This document shows positions 1-9,567 of a stretch of 64,000 nt of DNA, piece after piece. Location: NCBI GenBank assembly GCA_020637795.1, contig JACKJT010000001.1:930001-994000 (forward strand). Direction: 5' to 3'. The position numbers and the translations under genes were made by a program. Within the stretch, counting starts at the first letter, position 1. Each line of letters opens with the position of its first letter. The stretch comes from Hoeflea sp. (GTDB lineage Bacteria > Pseudomonadota > Alphaproteobacteria > Rhizobiales > Rhizobiaceae). Under the pieces are notes generated by a model, which was not told the origin of the DNA, ran no database searches, and was given only the letters and a program-made list of their open reading frames with translations.

Positions 1-615
1 CGTGCGCCCGAGTTTCTGGCCGTGCAGCACCTCGGCCGAGACCGCATAGCGATAGCCGAGCAATCCGTTGGCCAGCGCCACATCGCCAGCCGCCAGCGCC
101 TCGCGGATGCGGCTCGATGAGACCACTTCAGCGCTCTCATCCTGGAACTGCTCTACCAGGGTGACCCCGAAACCGTGCCTTACACCGGCCTTCATCAGGT
201 AGTCCGGATTGCCCTCGCGGCCCTTGCCGAAATGGAAATCGTAGCCGGTGACGACATGATGCACGCCCAGCCGTCCACAGAGGATTCCGGTGACGAAATC
301 CTCGGCGCTTTGGGACGAAAACGCCTGATCGAAGGGTTGCTCGACAATGGCGTCAAAGCCGAGTTGCCCCAGAATCGTCGCCTTCATCGGCGCCGGCGTC
401 AGGCGAAAGACCGGCTGATCGGGACGAAAAACCGTGCGGGGATGGGGCTCGAAGCTCAGCACGATGGATGAGACGCCGGCGGCCCGGGATATTTCGGTGG
501 CCCGCGCCAGCACGGCCTGATGACCGCGATGAACACCGTCAAAATTGCCGATCGCCACGACGCCGCCCTTCAATTCGGCTGCGAACGTCTCGGCACCATG
601 AAATCGACGCGCCAT
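1..615 (-). CDS. ribF: Bifunctional riboflavin kinase/FAD synthetase RibF (3' part outside window)
   Basis: Makes FMN from riboflavin and then FAD from FMN in the cytoplasm. The 205 visible codons open with MARRFHGAETF and carry the nucleotidyltransferase signature GNFDGVHRGH at about residues 23-32, followed by SFEPHPRTVF and, near residue 165, SSSRIREAL, the second adenylyl-transfer motif. This covers the N-terminal FAD-synthetase half; the C-terminal riboflavin-kinase domain lies beyond base 1. The start is the ATG at 613-615, because upstream codons do not continue the homology. It lies 22 bp downstream of the HAD hydrolase gene on the same strand, so the two are probably cotranscribed away from groESL, an arrangement familiar in Rhizobiaceae. 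Confidence 0.95.
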   Translation of the reverse strand, partial: MARRFHGAETFAAELKGGVVAIGNFDGVHRGHQAVLARATEISRAAGVSSIVLSFEPHPRTVFRPDQPVFRLTPAPMKATILGQLGFDAIVEQPFDQAFSSQSAEDFVTGILCGRLGVHHVVTGYDFHFGKGREGNPDYLMKAGVRHGFGVTLVEQFQDESAEVVSSSRIREALAAGDVALANGLLGYRYAVSAEVLHGQKLGRT

Positions 616-637
616 TTCTTTCCCTGTCCCGCTTTCT

Positions 638-1486
638 TCAGGCAAGCCATTCCATCCAGTAGGCTGGAGCCACACCTTCAGCATCGAGGAAGGCCTGCAG
701 CCGCGCTTCGTCGGTCACCCGTCCGTTGAGATAGTGGTTGGCGTGTATTCCCCGCGCAATGAAGATGGCTTCAAACCCGTTGTCCAAGGCGCCGCGGATA
801 TCAGTGTGCACGCCATCGCCAATCGCCAGCGCTCGCGCCTGGTCAGCGCTGCCGCGGATGGCACGGGCCCGTGCCATTGCCTCGCGATAGATCGGCGCAT
901 GCGGCTTGCCTGCAATCCTGGTCTCGCCGCCAAGCTCGACATAGAGGTCAGCCAGGGCTCCTGCGCAAGGCACAAGCCGATCGCCGCGCTCGACCATGCG
1001 GTCGGGATTGGCGCAGATGAACGGCAGATCGCGCGCCCTGAAGCCCTCCAGCATGCTGCGGTAATCATCGGCCTGCTCGGTCTCGTCGTCGAAAAGGCCG
1101 GTGCACAGCACCGCCCGGGCGGCGTCAGGGCCGACAAGTTCGACGTCCAGCCCCTCGACCAGCGCGCTGTCGCGTTCGGGCCCGAGAAAATAGATCTGCT
1201 TCGGGCCTTCCGTGACCAGCTGGCGGGTCACGTCGCCCGACGTGACAATGTCGTCCCAGCAGTCGGGATCGACGCCGATGGTCTCGAACTGGCGGATCAC
1301 GCCACCCGCGGGCCGCGGCGAATTGGTTATGAGAATAACGGTCTGGCCGCGTTGCCGCGCCGCCTTCAAGGCTTCAACAGACAATTGAAAGGGGTTGACG
1401 CCATTGTGGATGACACCCCATACATCGCACAACAAGATGTCGGCGCTGCCGGTCAGTTGATCAAGATCGGTTATCCTGCGGGCCAT
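638..1486 (-). CDS. HAD-superfamily (IIA-type, TIGR01459-like) hydrolase
   Basis: Predicted cytoplasmic phosphatase of the NagD-like class IIA HAD group; the substrate is unknown. The likely start is MARRITDLDQL at 1486 (282 aa). The longer frame back to 1579 has a poor N-terminus and runs toward the groESL promoter. HAD motif I appears as LLCDVWGVIHNG near residue 21 (nucleophile Asp), motif II as ILITNSPRP, the Lys motif near RIAGKPHAPIY, and motif IV as LAIGDGVHTDIRGA. The gene is divergent from groES and precedes ribF on the minus strand. This family sits between groESL and ribF in many Rhizobiales, which supports the call. Confidence 0.88.
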   Translation of the reverse strand: MARRITDLDQLTGSADILLCDVWGVIHNGVNPFQLSVEALKAARQRGQTVILITNSPRPAGGVIRQFETIGVDPDCWDDIVTSGDVTRQLVTEGPKQIYFLGPERDSALVEGLDVELVGPDAARAVLCTGLFDDETEQADDYRSMLEGFRARDLPFICANPDRMVERGDRLVPCAGALADLYVELGGETRIAGKPHAPIYREAMARARAIRGSADQARALAIGDGVHTDIRGALDNGFEAIFIARGIHANHYLNGRVTDEARLQAFLDAEGVAPAYWMEWLA

Positions 1487-1602
1487 GGGCGAACGGTTCC
1501 TTTCGGCCCAACGATGTCGCCCAGCTTGCCATTGATTACAAGTCCCCGCCGGAAAAATGGCAACCGGGCGCAAAAACATCCGGCCGGAACGCTCTTCAAT
1601 AT

Positions 1603-1632
1603 CTTGACTCTTGGTTCTGCCACCCCTATCTC
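1603..1632 (+). promoter_or_regulatory. groESL promoter
   Basis: CTTGAC at 1603-1608 and CTATCT at 1626-1631 are separated by 17 bp, matching the alphaproteobacterial housekeeping consensus. The CCCCTATCT around the -10 also resembles the heat-shock sigma (RpoH) -10 of this class. The CIRCE operator begins 8 bp further on. Dual RpoD/RpoH use is an inference. Confidence 0.65.
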
Positions 1633-1639
1633 GGCCTCG

Positions 1640-1666
1640 TTAGCACTCCACCAGTGTGAGTGCTAA
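1640..1666 (+). promoter_or_regulatory. CIRCE operator (HrcA binding site)
   Basis: A perfect inverted repeat, TTAGCACTC, nine spacer bases, then GAGTGCTAA, matches the CIRCE consensus exactly. It sits just downstream of the groESL -10 box and 67 bp before groES. HrcA bound here represses groESL at normal temperature. hrcA itself is not in the window. Confidence 0.97.
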
Positions 1667-1733
1667 CATCAGCTCCATGAGGCCCATTCGGGGTGCTCAG
1701 CCGCTTCTGTCATTCGATCAAGGAATTTAGACA

Positions 1734-2030
1734 ATGGCAAAAACCAAGTTCCGTCCGCTCCACGACCGCGTTGTCGTTCGTCGTGTCGAGTCCGAAGAGA
1801 AAACCAAAGGCGGGATCATCATTCCGGACACCGCCAAGGAAAAGCCGCAGGAAGGCGAAATCATCGCCGTCGGTTCCGGCATCCGCGACGAAGCCGGCAA
1901 GCTTGTGCCGCTCGACGTCAAGGCTGGCGACCGCGTGCTGTTCGGCAAGTGGTCCGGCACCGAAATCAAGCTTGATGGCGAAGACCTTCTGATCATGAAG
2001 GAAAGCGACATCATGGGTGTCCTCGGCTAA
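1734..2030 (+). CDS. groES: Co-chaperonin GroES (Cpn10)
   Basis: Heptameric lid of the GroEL folding chamber, 98 aa, the normal family length. It begins MAKTKFRPLHDRVVVRR and contains KTKGGIIIPDTAKEKPQEG, the mobile loop that contacts GroEL, and ends in ESDIMGVLG. The ATG at 1734 follows an AAGGA ribosome site 7-8 bp upstream. It is the first gene of the CIRCE-controlled groES-groEL operon; groEL starts 70 bp later. An earlier in-phase start is not supported. Confidence 0.98.
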   Translation: MAKTKFRPLHDRVVVRRVESEEKTKGGIIIPDTAKEKPQEGEIIAVGSGIRDEAGKLVPLDVKAGDRVLFGKWSGTEIKLDGEDLLIMKESDIMGVLG

Positions 2031-2100
2031 GCCGAAACTCTACCCGAACAAATCCAATCTGCCTCAACACGATGGGCCTCAGGCCCGGGAGTTAAGTGAA

Positions 2101-3747
<1,647 letters not shown>

Positions 3748-3797
3748 TAAGGCTTCGGCCTAGTTACAGCCGGTCAACGCACATCGCGTGACTTTAG

Positions 3798-3828
3798 AAA
3801 AGGGCGGTCTCGGGACCGCCCTTTTTTG
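3798..3828 (+). terminator. Intrinsic terminator of groESL
   Basis: GGGCGGTC (3802-3809) pairs with GACCGCCC (3814-3821) around a TCGG loop. Flanking A residues pair with the T run TTTTTT at 3822-3827. It lies about 50 bp after groEL. Confidence 0.9.
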
Positions 3829-4094
3829 CGGCTACTGGCGACCGGGCCGGCATAGGCCAGATTTCAATCTTGCTATTGTTGCAAAATATGTCATTCGTAC
3901 CCTAGTATCGCTTCGAAACTTAACTGATAATCAACCATTCAATTGGTCTATCGGGTATGGCGTTTTGGTTGCAGAATGGTCTACCCTGAACTTTCATCAA
4001 CCCCGGCCGGTGGCGAAGACTGATCAGCGGATGCTTCCGCACCAAAGAAGTGCCCGGATCAGAGACTGCTTCAATTCACCGAAACGGGGCCTGC
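3829..4094. other. Intergenic region with no supported gene
   Basis: The stretch between the groESL terminator and the PAS-like gene is more AT-rich than its surroundings, with runs such as ttgcaaaatatgtcattcg. One open frame crosses it on the plus strand but has no ribosome site, no recognisable motif and no typical codon use. It most likely carries the promoter of the next gene. Confidence 0.6.
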
Positions 4095-4610
4095 ATGATC
4101 CTTGACCCGGGCAATCGGGGGAAGGTACATGCGGGAAATAATCGGGCACTGCCGAGGTCTACATTGTTCAAAATTGTTAGAGCAGACGGTATTTCGGGGT
4201 TCGGCGCTCAGACGCATGGCTTTGACGCGCCCGATCTAGACGTCATCTCTCATTTCTGTCGTATCGAGGCATTTGAAGCCGACCTGGCGACAGGCGCCTT
4301 TCAACTGGGACCTGCGGCACGATACCATCACCAGCTTCCGGAACAGGGCGAGTTCGGACTTTACAATCTGGTCAAGTGTTACGACGAAGAATATCGCAAT
4401 CATGTGCTGGAGCTTTACGAGCTGGCGGCAATGCGGCCCTCCTCATTCTGCTTCTCCACCACCATCATTCATGAAGACGGCAGCCAAGTGCCGGTGATGT
4501 GCATTGGTGAATCGTCGAATTTCTCCGATTCCGGTGACGGTGCCATCAATGGCGTGTTTGTTTTTCCGAAGTTCAAGCTTCTCAATCAGACGCCTTCGAG
4601 CACGCAATAG
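4095..4610 (+). CDS. PAS-fold-like hypothetical protein
   Basis: A 171-aa soluble protein of unknown function. From about residue 65 the sequence reads like a PAS_3 fold: a glycine/proline segment QLGPAARYHHQLPEQGEFGL, then a helix with CYDEEYRNHVLELYELA in the position of the PAS 'D.E.R..V....' helix. The strands FCFSTTIIHEDGSQVPV and GVFVFPKFK follow, matching the DGS and 'I.GVF' strands. No output domain follows, so it may be a single-domain sensor or partner protein. The start is the ATG at 4095; a longer frame begins at 4050 without ribosome site support. It stands alone between groESL and doxX. Fold assignment is inference from pattern, not a search. Confidence 0.55.
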   Translation: MILDPGNRGKVHAGNNRALPRSTLFKIVRADGISGFGAQTHGFDAPDLDVISHFCRIEAFEADLATGAFQLGPAARYHHQLPEQGEFGLYNLVKCYDEEYRNHVLELYELAAMRPSSFCFSTTIIHEDGSQVPVMCIGESSNFSDSGDGAINGVFVFPKFKLLNQTPSSTQ

Positions 4611-4741
4611 CAGTGGCCGGGGCCAGTTTCGGCACGTCTGCATAGCTGTATATTTGTGAACAATATTTTCAATGCCGTTCATCTTTTCGCGTTGCACAAT
4701 TGCATATAGGTCTCTCTCCAGTTTCGAAACAGGAGAATCCT

Positions 4742-5125
4742 ATGTCAACCAATCTACAACTTCTCATCGGCCGCGTGCTCATGAGCATCATTTTCATCAT
4801 GGCTGGTGTCAGCAAGCTTGGCGGTGTCGACGGCACCGCAGGTTACATGGCCAGCATGGGCATTCCGCTGCCTGGCCTTACCGTCTGGCTGGTGATCGCA
4901 CTCGAAATCCTCGGCGGACTCGCAATCCTGCTCGGCTTCTTCACCCGTTACGCCGCCTGGGCACTGGCAGCCTTCTGCGTGGCATCCGGCTATCTCGCCC
5001 ACTTCCAGCCTGAAGACCAGATGCAGATGATCAGCTTCATGAAGAACCTCGCCATCGCCGGCGGTTTCCTGGTTCTGGCCGCAACAGGCCCGGGCAGCCT
5101 CTCGGTCGACGCTCGCCGAGCCTGA
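4742..5125 (+). CDS. DoxX family membrane protein
   Basis: A 127-aa inner-membrane protein with four predicted helices: LIGRVLMSIIFIMAGVSKL, LTVWLVIALEILGGLAILLG, YAAWALAAFCVASGYL, and NLAIAGGFLVLAATGPG. The FIMAGVSKL signature after helix 1 and the RYAAW loop are typical of the DoxX/YphA group, which is often linked to oxidative or thiol stress in bacteria; no substrate is known. The start ATG at 4742 has AGGAG eight bases upstream. It is monocistronic, with its own terminator directly downstream. Confidence 0.88.
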   Translation: MSTNLQLLIGRVLMSIIFIMAGVSKLGGVDGTAGYMASMGIPLPGLTVWLVIALEILGGLAILLGFFTRYAAWALAAFCVASGYLAHFQPEDQMQMISFMKNLAIAGGFLVLAATGPGSLSVDARRA

Positions 5126-5158
5126 CACGGCGTGCTTCGGGACGAACCGCACCCGTTG

Positions 5159-5187
5159 AACCCGGCGCTTTCGGCGCCGGGTTTTTT
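5159..5187 (+). terminator. Intrinsic terminator after doxX
   Basis: CCCGGCGC (5161-5168) pairs with GCGCCGGG (5174-5181) around a 5-nt loop, followed by TTTTTT. The adjacent AA/TT extends the stem. Confidence 0.88.
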
Positions 5188-5242
5188 CATTGTGCTCAAT
5201 TTGTCCAGCGCCCCGGTTGGAAGGCGACTGTGACCAGTCGGA

Positions 5243-5554
5243 TCAGGCCGGCAATCTCGCTGGCGCACGCGCCACGAGTTTGACGATGATCCAGACCGAC
5301 GCGATCGCAAATACCGCGATCACCGCCAGTTCGATGGCGCGCGAGGCGAAGTAGCTCTCCCCGCCCAGCACCATCATCATCAGGCCGACGGCAAGACCGG
5401 TCGAAATGAAAACCGCCAGCATCGCCGGCAGGATTTCACCGCGCAAGATCCGCGCAGCTGGATTGACCGCGGCGATCCGCGCCAGAATGGCAAGCAGAAG
5501 CATTGACGAGAGGAAGACAACCGATCCGATGGTGAATTCCATGATAAACCCCAC
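5243..5554 (-). CDS. Small hypothetical inner-membrane protein
   Basis: A 99-103-aa protein with three hydrophobic helices: IGSVVFLSSMLLLAILARIAAV, LPAMLAVFISTGLAVGLMMMVLG, and AIELAVIAVFAIASVWIIVKLV. The sequence runs MGFIMEFTIGS, so the start may be 5554 or the inner ATG at 5542. It ends with a short basic tail, VARAPARLPA. No catalytic motif is visible. It is transcribed toward the doxX terminator and is not clearly in an operon. Function unknown; rhizobial genomes carry similar small three-helix proteins. Confidence 0.7.
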   Translation of the reverse strand: MGFIMEFTIGSVVFLSSMLLLAILARIAAVNPAARILRGEILPAMLAVFISTGLAVGLMMMVLGGESYFASRAIELAVIAVFAIASVWIIVKLVARAPARLPA

Positions 5555-5820
5555 AATCCAAAATCATCCCGATGCCTGGGACGAGGCTGAACCGGTGGAG
5601 AAGCGGCTTTATGGTTGGCGGAGCCATTCTGCCCGGGACCGGTCGAACCGGAGCCGAGGGGCGCGAAGGACGCGTGCAGGCCGGGTCTTTCCCGGGTTCG
5701 AGAACATTGCCTCAACGCGGCGGGAACGCAAGTGGGTCGCGGGGCGGGCCGAAAATATTTTCCTGAGCCTTCGAACCGGGTGGTGATCCGGACGGCCGGC
5801 CCGCGCGTATACACCAGTAC

Positions 5821-5925
5821 GTCGCAGGAAGGTCCCCCCGATCTGACACCCTGCGACAGACTTGGCAGACAGGGTTCCCGATCCCCTGTCGCCGTGGCCG
5901 CCTCCTCGCGAGGCGGCCTTTCTTT
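5821..5925 (+). ncRNA. Candidate three-hairpin trans-acting small RNA
   Basis: An orphan intrinsic terminator on the plus strand lies 770 bp past the terminated doxX gene, with no plus-strand gene between them. Directly upstream, two further perfect stems can be drawn. GTCGCAGG (5821-5828) pairs with CCTGCGAC (5850-5857) around a C-rich 21-nt loop. GACAGGG (5868-5874) pairs with CCCTGTC (5884-5890), extended by GGC/GCC across a bulge, around a TTCCCGATC loop. The third stem is the terminator. A GTATAC at 5807-5812 could be the -10, but no good -35 is seen. Three hairpins of about 105 nt with exposed C-rich loops are the usual design of rhizobial alpha-r small RNAs; which family is not established. 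Confidence 0.55.
5896..5925 (+). terminator. Orphan intrinsic terminator (plus strand)
   Basis: GGCCGCCTC (5896-5904) pairs with GAGGCGGCC (5910-5918) around a CTCGC loop, followed by TTTCTTTT. On the minus strand no T run follows the stem, so it cannot serve hisG, which ends at 5950. It ends the small-RNA candidate. Confidence 0.8.
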
Positions 5926-5949
5926 TCTCATGAAGGCCATTCAGCCGGA

Positions 5950-6645
5950 TCAGCCTGCCGATCGTACAGCCTCGATCAGGGCAGCAACGCGCGGATCACC
6001 GTCGTGGCCGGGCTTGCGCGCCCGCACCAGGCACGCCTCGGATCTCAGAATGACGCCATCCGACAGGATGCGCAGATGATTGGCTTTCAGCGTCGATCCG
6101 GTCGTGGTGATGTCGACGATAATATCGGCAGCACCCGAGGCCGGTGCGCCTTCGGTGGCGCCGAGGCTTTCGACGATCCGGTAAAGCTGGATGCCGTGGC
6201 GGGTCGAGAAGAAGTTCTGCGTCAGCCGCCAGTACTTGGTGGCGATGGTCAGCCGCCGGCCATGGCGGCTGCGGAAATCCGCGGCCACATCGCCGAGATC
6301 GGCCATGCTGTCGACATCCTTCCAGATGTCCGGCACGGCGACCACCACGTCGGCATTGCCGAAACCGAGCCGGGCGGCGATTTCCACCCGCTCATCGGCG
6401 CGGGCCAGGCTTTCGCGCACCAGATCCTCGCCGGTGACGCCGAAATCCACTGCGCCGGCGCCGACCTCGCGGGCAATCTCGGAGGCCGAGAGGAACGCCA
6501 CCTCGACGTCGTCGATACCGTCGATCCGGCCGCGATAGCTGCGATCATTGCCGATGGCGGACACGGTCAATCCGGCGCGGGCGAACACGGCAATGGCGTC
6601 GTCCTTCATGCGACCCTTGGATGGCAGCGCAACGGTCAATGTCAT
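5950..6645 (-). CDS. hisG: ATP phosphoribosyltransferase, short form (HisG_S)
   Basis: First step of histidine synthesis: ATP plus PRPP give phosphoribosyl-ATP. At 231 aa it is the short form, which lacks the C-terminal regulatory domain and needs HisZ, encoded directly upstream. It starts MTLTVALPSKGRMKDDA and contains the periplasmic-binding-protein-like fold segments DFGVTGEDLVRE and TIATKYWRLTQNFF. The PRPP loop is present as ADIIVDITTTGSTLKAN. Its ATG overlaps the hisZ stop by 4 bp, so translation is coupled. The order hisS-hisZ-hisG on one strand is common in Rhizobiales. Confidence 0.97.
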   Translation of the reverse strand: MTLTVALPSKGRMKDDAIAVFARAGLTVSAIGNDRSYRGRIDGIDDVEVAFLSASEIAREVGAGAVDFGVTGEDLVRESLARADERVEIAARLGFGNADVVVAVPDIWKDVDSMADLGDVAADFRSRHGRRLTIATKYWRLTQNFFSTRHGIQLYRIVESLGATEGAPASGAADIIVDITTTGSTLKANHLRILSDGVILRSEACLVRARKPGHDGDPRVAALIEAVRSAG

Positions 6646-7766
6646 TTGCCGGCCCTCACGCTTTCAATCCGGTCGAGCCAGAGCGAGAAGCCGACCGCGG
6701 GGATTGGCTCTTGCGCCCCAAGCAATTCCATCAGCCGGTCATAGCGGCCGCCGCCGGCGAGCACCAGATCGCCGCCGCGCCTCGCGGAAATCTCGAAGAC
6801 GATACCAGTGTAATAATCCAGCGGTCGGCCAAAGGCGGCGCGCCAGCGGATCGAGGCGAGATCCTCGCCGCGCTCGGACAGAGCGTCGAGACGGGCCTCG
6901 AAGGCCTGCTGCGCCAAGCTGATGTCGAGACCGGCGTGCCGCGCGAAATCCGAAAGCGCCGGCGCGGCGCGATCAAGCGCCACATCCAGCGCCAGAAACG
7001 CCTTGAGCGCATCGAGCGATCCGGGGGACAGCCGCGTGGCGTCGAGCGCCTGCTTGCCGATCAGCCGGGCGGCGATTTCGGCGGGCGAGCGGCTGGCATG
7101 GGTGGAATAGCCGGTTTCCTGCATCACCTGTTCGATATGCGCCTCAAGCCCCGCAACGTCGCCGCGCGCCAGAAAACCGGCCACGGATGCATCAGGCTGG
7201 GCCGACGCGTCGGGATTGGCCAGGCGGGCAATCATCGCATCCAGCGCCTGTTCGTTGCCAAAGGCATGGATCAGGCGCTTCTGCCAGCCTGCGGGCAGAC
7301 CGAGACCGGCGACCACAGCCTCGAACACCGACTGGTCGCCGAGAATGATCGACAGATCCGCTCCGGGCGTGAATTGCGCGATCAGCGCCCGGGCTTCGGA
7401 GACCGCGCGGGCATCGGCGCGGGCTTCATCGGTTTCGCCCAGATCCTCGACACCGGCCTGGAAAAACTCGTTGCCGCCCTCGCGGCGCTGACGGAACACC
7501 TGGCCGAGATAGGAGTAGCGGCGCGGGGTGGCGACGGTCTCGGCAATATGGGCGCGGCACACCGGAATGGTGAATTCAGGCCTCAGGCAGAGGCTTTCCC
7601 CGGTCTCGCTCTCGGTGAGGAAAATGCGACGGCGCAGGTCCTCGCCGGCCATGTCGAGAAACGGCTCGGCCGGCTGGATCACCGGGATGTCGACACGCGG
7701 CGCCTCGAGCGCATCGAGCGCGCGGGCGAGGTCGGCGGCAAAATCAGGGGCTCCGAATTGCATCAC
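6642..7766 (-). CDS. hisZ: ATP phosphoribosyltransferase regulatory subunit HisZ
   Basis: A 374-aa paralogue of histidyl-tRNA synthetase that forms a hetero-octamer with short HisG and confers activity and histidine feedback. It keeps the class II core with motif-2-like YLGQVFRQRREGGNEFFQAGVEDLG and GRPLDYYTGIVFEIS, plus the motif-3-like GGGGRYDRLMELLG. It lacks the anticodon-binding domain of HisRS. In place of the HisRS motif RFRQF the loop reads NEFFQAGVE, as expected of a non-synthetase. It starts 42 bp after hisS and overlaps hisG by 4 bp. Confidence 0.95.
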   Translation of the reverse strand: MMQFGAPDFAADLARALDALEAPRVDIPVIQPAEPFLDMAGEDLRRRIFLTESETGESLCLRPEFTIPVCRAHIAETVATPRRYSYLGQVFRQRREGGNEFFQAGVEDLGETDEARADARAVSEARALIAQFTPGADLSIILGDQSVFEAVVAGLGLPAGWQKRLIHAFGNEQALDAMIARLANPDASAQPDASVAGFLARGDVAGLEAHIEQVMQETGYSTHASRSPAEIAARLIGKQALDATRLSPGSLDALKAFLALDVALDRAAPALSDFARHAGLDISLAQQAFEARLDALSERGEDLASIRWRAAFGRPLDYYTGIVFEISARRGGDLVLAGGGRYDRLMELLGAQEPIPAVGFSLWLDRIESVRAGK

Positions 7767-7808
7767 ACCCCCTCCCCGAGCCTCGGCAAGGCAGTTCCTG
7801 CTTCCATG

Positions 7809-9434
7809 TCAGATTTCCTGGGCATCGGAGGCCTGTTCGGCAAGGACGCGCTTGACCGTGATGACGAGATCCGCCTCGTCGACCAGATGCTCGCCGGCCT
7901 TGGCTTCACGCCATTCGGCATTGTCGGTGATGGTCTCGGCGATCCGCTTGCCCTCGATCAGGTCCTTGACGATGAGCTTGCCCTCCGCCTTCTCGTTGCC
8001 ACCCTGGATGATGGCGATGGGCGAACCACGGCGGTCGGCATAGCGCAGCTGCTTGGGGAAATCCTTCGGGTTGCCCTGGAACAGTTCGACCGGCACGGTG
8101 GGTCCGAGAGGCTGGCCGTCACCGCCCAGCGGGTTGAGCGCGGTGCGGAGCTCCTGCGCCATGCTGGCGTAATCGCCGACGCGGTCGCGGTCCATGATGG
8201 TGACGAGGATCGGGCCGGAGGCGGCCTCGCCCGAGAGCTTGCCGAGGTTCTTCAGCGCCGTCATCAGCCGGGAGACGCCGATGGAGAAACCCGTGGCCGG
8301 CACCGGCTGGCCCATGAACCGCGAGACGAGACCATCATAACGGCCGCCGCCGCCGACGGAGCCGAACTGCACTGTCTGGCCCTTCTCGTTGGTGACGTCG
8401 AACAGGAGTTCGGCTTCGAAGACCGGGCCGGTGTAATATTCGAGGCCGCGCACGACAGAGGGGTCGATCTTGATGCGATCCGCACCGTAGCCGGATACGG
8501 CGAATATGCGATGCATTGTCTCCAATTCCAGCAGACCAGGCTCAATAACATCGTCACCCTCATGCATAATCATGGCCTGTCTAGCTCTTGAGTAAGCACG
8601 TTCTCTAGCTTCTTCATCGTCTTTTGTTTCAAGAGCTAACGGGTAGTAAGCGTCCGCAACTTGGCCGGCGGCTCCTATAAAGGTTACAAGCCGCTCAAGC
8701 TGCGCCTCATCCAGCCCAGCTCCAGGTGTAAAGTCGCCCTCGCCTTCCTTGCTGCCGTCCCAGCGGCCCTTGCCGAGCAGAAGCTTGACGCCCTCGATGC
8801 CGAACTTGTCGAGCTTGTCGATGGCGCGGAGCACGGTGAGGCGACGGGCGGCGTTTTCGTCGCCGCCGAGGCCGATGGCTTCCATCACGCCGTCGAGCAC
8901 CTTGCGGTTGTTGACACGGATGACGTAGTCGCCGCGCGGAATGCCGAGCGCTTCCATGGTGTCGGCCATCATCATGCACATTTCCGCGTCGGCCTGGACG
9001 CCCGGTGCGCCGACGATGTCCGCGTCGAACTGCATGAACTGGCGGAAGCGGCCGGGGCCGGGCTTCTCGTTGCGGAACACCCAGCCGGCGCGATAAGTGC
9101 GGTAAGGAAGCTGGATGTCGTTGAAGTTCTCGGCGACATGACGGGCCAGCGGCGCGGTCAGGTCATAGCGAAGCGAGAGCCACTGGTCGTCGTCGTCCTG
9201 AAACGAAAAGACGCCCTCGTTGGGCCGGTCCTGGTCGGGCAGGAACTTGCCCAGGGCATCAGTGTATTCGACAAAGGGTGTTTCCACCGGCTCGAAACCG
9301 AAGCGCTCATAGACCAGCCTGATCTTGGCCATCATCTCGTCGGTGGCGCGGATATCGGCGGACGACCGGTCGGGGAAACCGCGCGCCAGACGGGCCTTGA
9401 GTTTCTGGGGCTTCTTTTGCTTCTTGTCGGACAT
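7809..9434 (-). CDS. hisS: Histidine--tRNA ligase (alphaproteobacterial type)
   Basis: Charges tRNA-His. The 541-aa protein has motif 2 as VFRNEKPGPGRFRQFMQFD, the histidine-A motif RGLEYYTGPVFE, and motif 3 as GGGGRYDGL with FSIGVSRL. A C-terminal anticodon domain ends in ITVKRVLAEQ. It is longer than the ~424-aa E. coli enzyme, as is usual for the alphaproteobacterial branch, which is known for recognising tRNA-His that lacks G-1. The internal segment coding about residues 240-310 (8520-8715) uses AGA, TTA, GTA, ATA and ACA codons that are rare elsewhere in the gene. No normal ribosome site precedes the ATG; a 52-bp hairpin ends 7 bp upstream of it. Confidence 0.95.
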   Translation of the reverse strand: MSDKKQKKPQKLKARLARGFPDRSSADIRATDEMMAKIRLVYERFGFEPVETPFVEYTDALGKFLPDQDRPNEGVFSFQDDDDQWLSLRYDLTAPLARHVAENFNDIQLPYRTYRAGWVFRNEKPGPGRFRQFMQFDADIVGAPGVQADAEMCMMMADTMEALGIPRGDYVIRVNNRKVLDGVMEAIGLGGDENAARRLTVLRAIDKLDKFGIEGVKLLLGKGRWDGSKEGEGDFTPGAGLDEAQLERLVTFIGAAGQVADAYYPLALETKDDEEARERAYSRARQAMIMHEGDDVIEPGLLELETMHRIFAVSGYGADRIKIDPSVVRGLEYYTGPVFEAELLFDVTNEKGQTVQFGSVGGGGRYDGLVSRFMGQPVPATGFSIGVSRLMTALKNLGKLSGEAASGPILVTIMDRDRVGDYASMAQELRTALNPLGGDGQPLGPTVPVELFQGNPKDFPKQLRYADRRGSPIAIIQGGNEKAEGKLIVKDLIEGKRIAETITDNAEWREAKAGEHLVDEADLVITVKRVLAEQASDAQEI

Positions 9435-9440
9435 GGAAAA

Positions 9441-9492
9441 GGGCCTGCGGCAGGAGAAACATCTTGTTGCGCTTCTCCTAACCGACAGGCCC
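9441..9492 (-). promoter_or_regulatory. Two-tier hairpin directly upstream of hisS
   Basis: On the minus strand GGGCCTG (9486-9492) pairs with CAGGCCC (9441-9447). Inside it AGGAGAA (9473-9479) pairs with TTCTCCT (9452-9458). The structure is followed by TTTTCC and then the hisS ATG. It holds the only AGGAG near the start and could attenuate hisS or hide a ribosome site. It could equally be the terminator of the preceding BA14K gene. The base pairing is direct; the role is inference. Confidence 0.5.
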
Positions 9493-9567
9493 TATTGCTG
9501 CAAGGCTTGGCTGGCCTCATGCGGGGCGAGGATCACTTACCCCCTCGCTCGCATCTTGCATCCGGCC

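Noticed and set aside
6621..8591. Long plus-strand open frame (656 codons) opposite hisZ and hisS
   Set aside because: It is antisense to two clearly conserved genes, has no ribosome site and low-complexity Arg/Gly/Asp composition; a GC-rich artefact.
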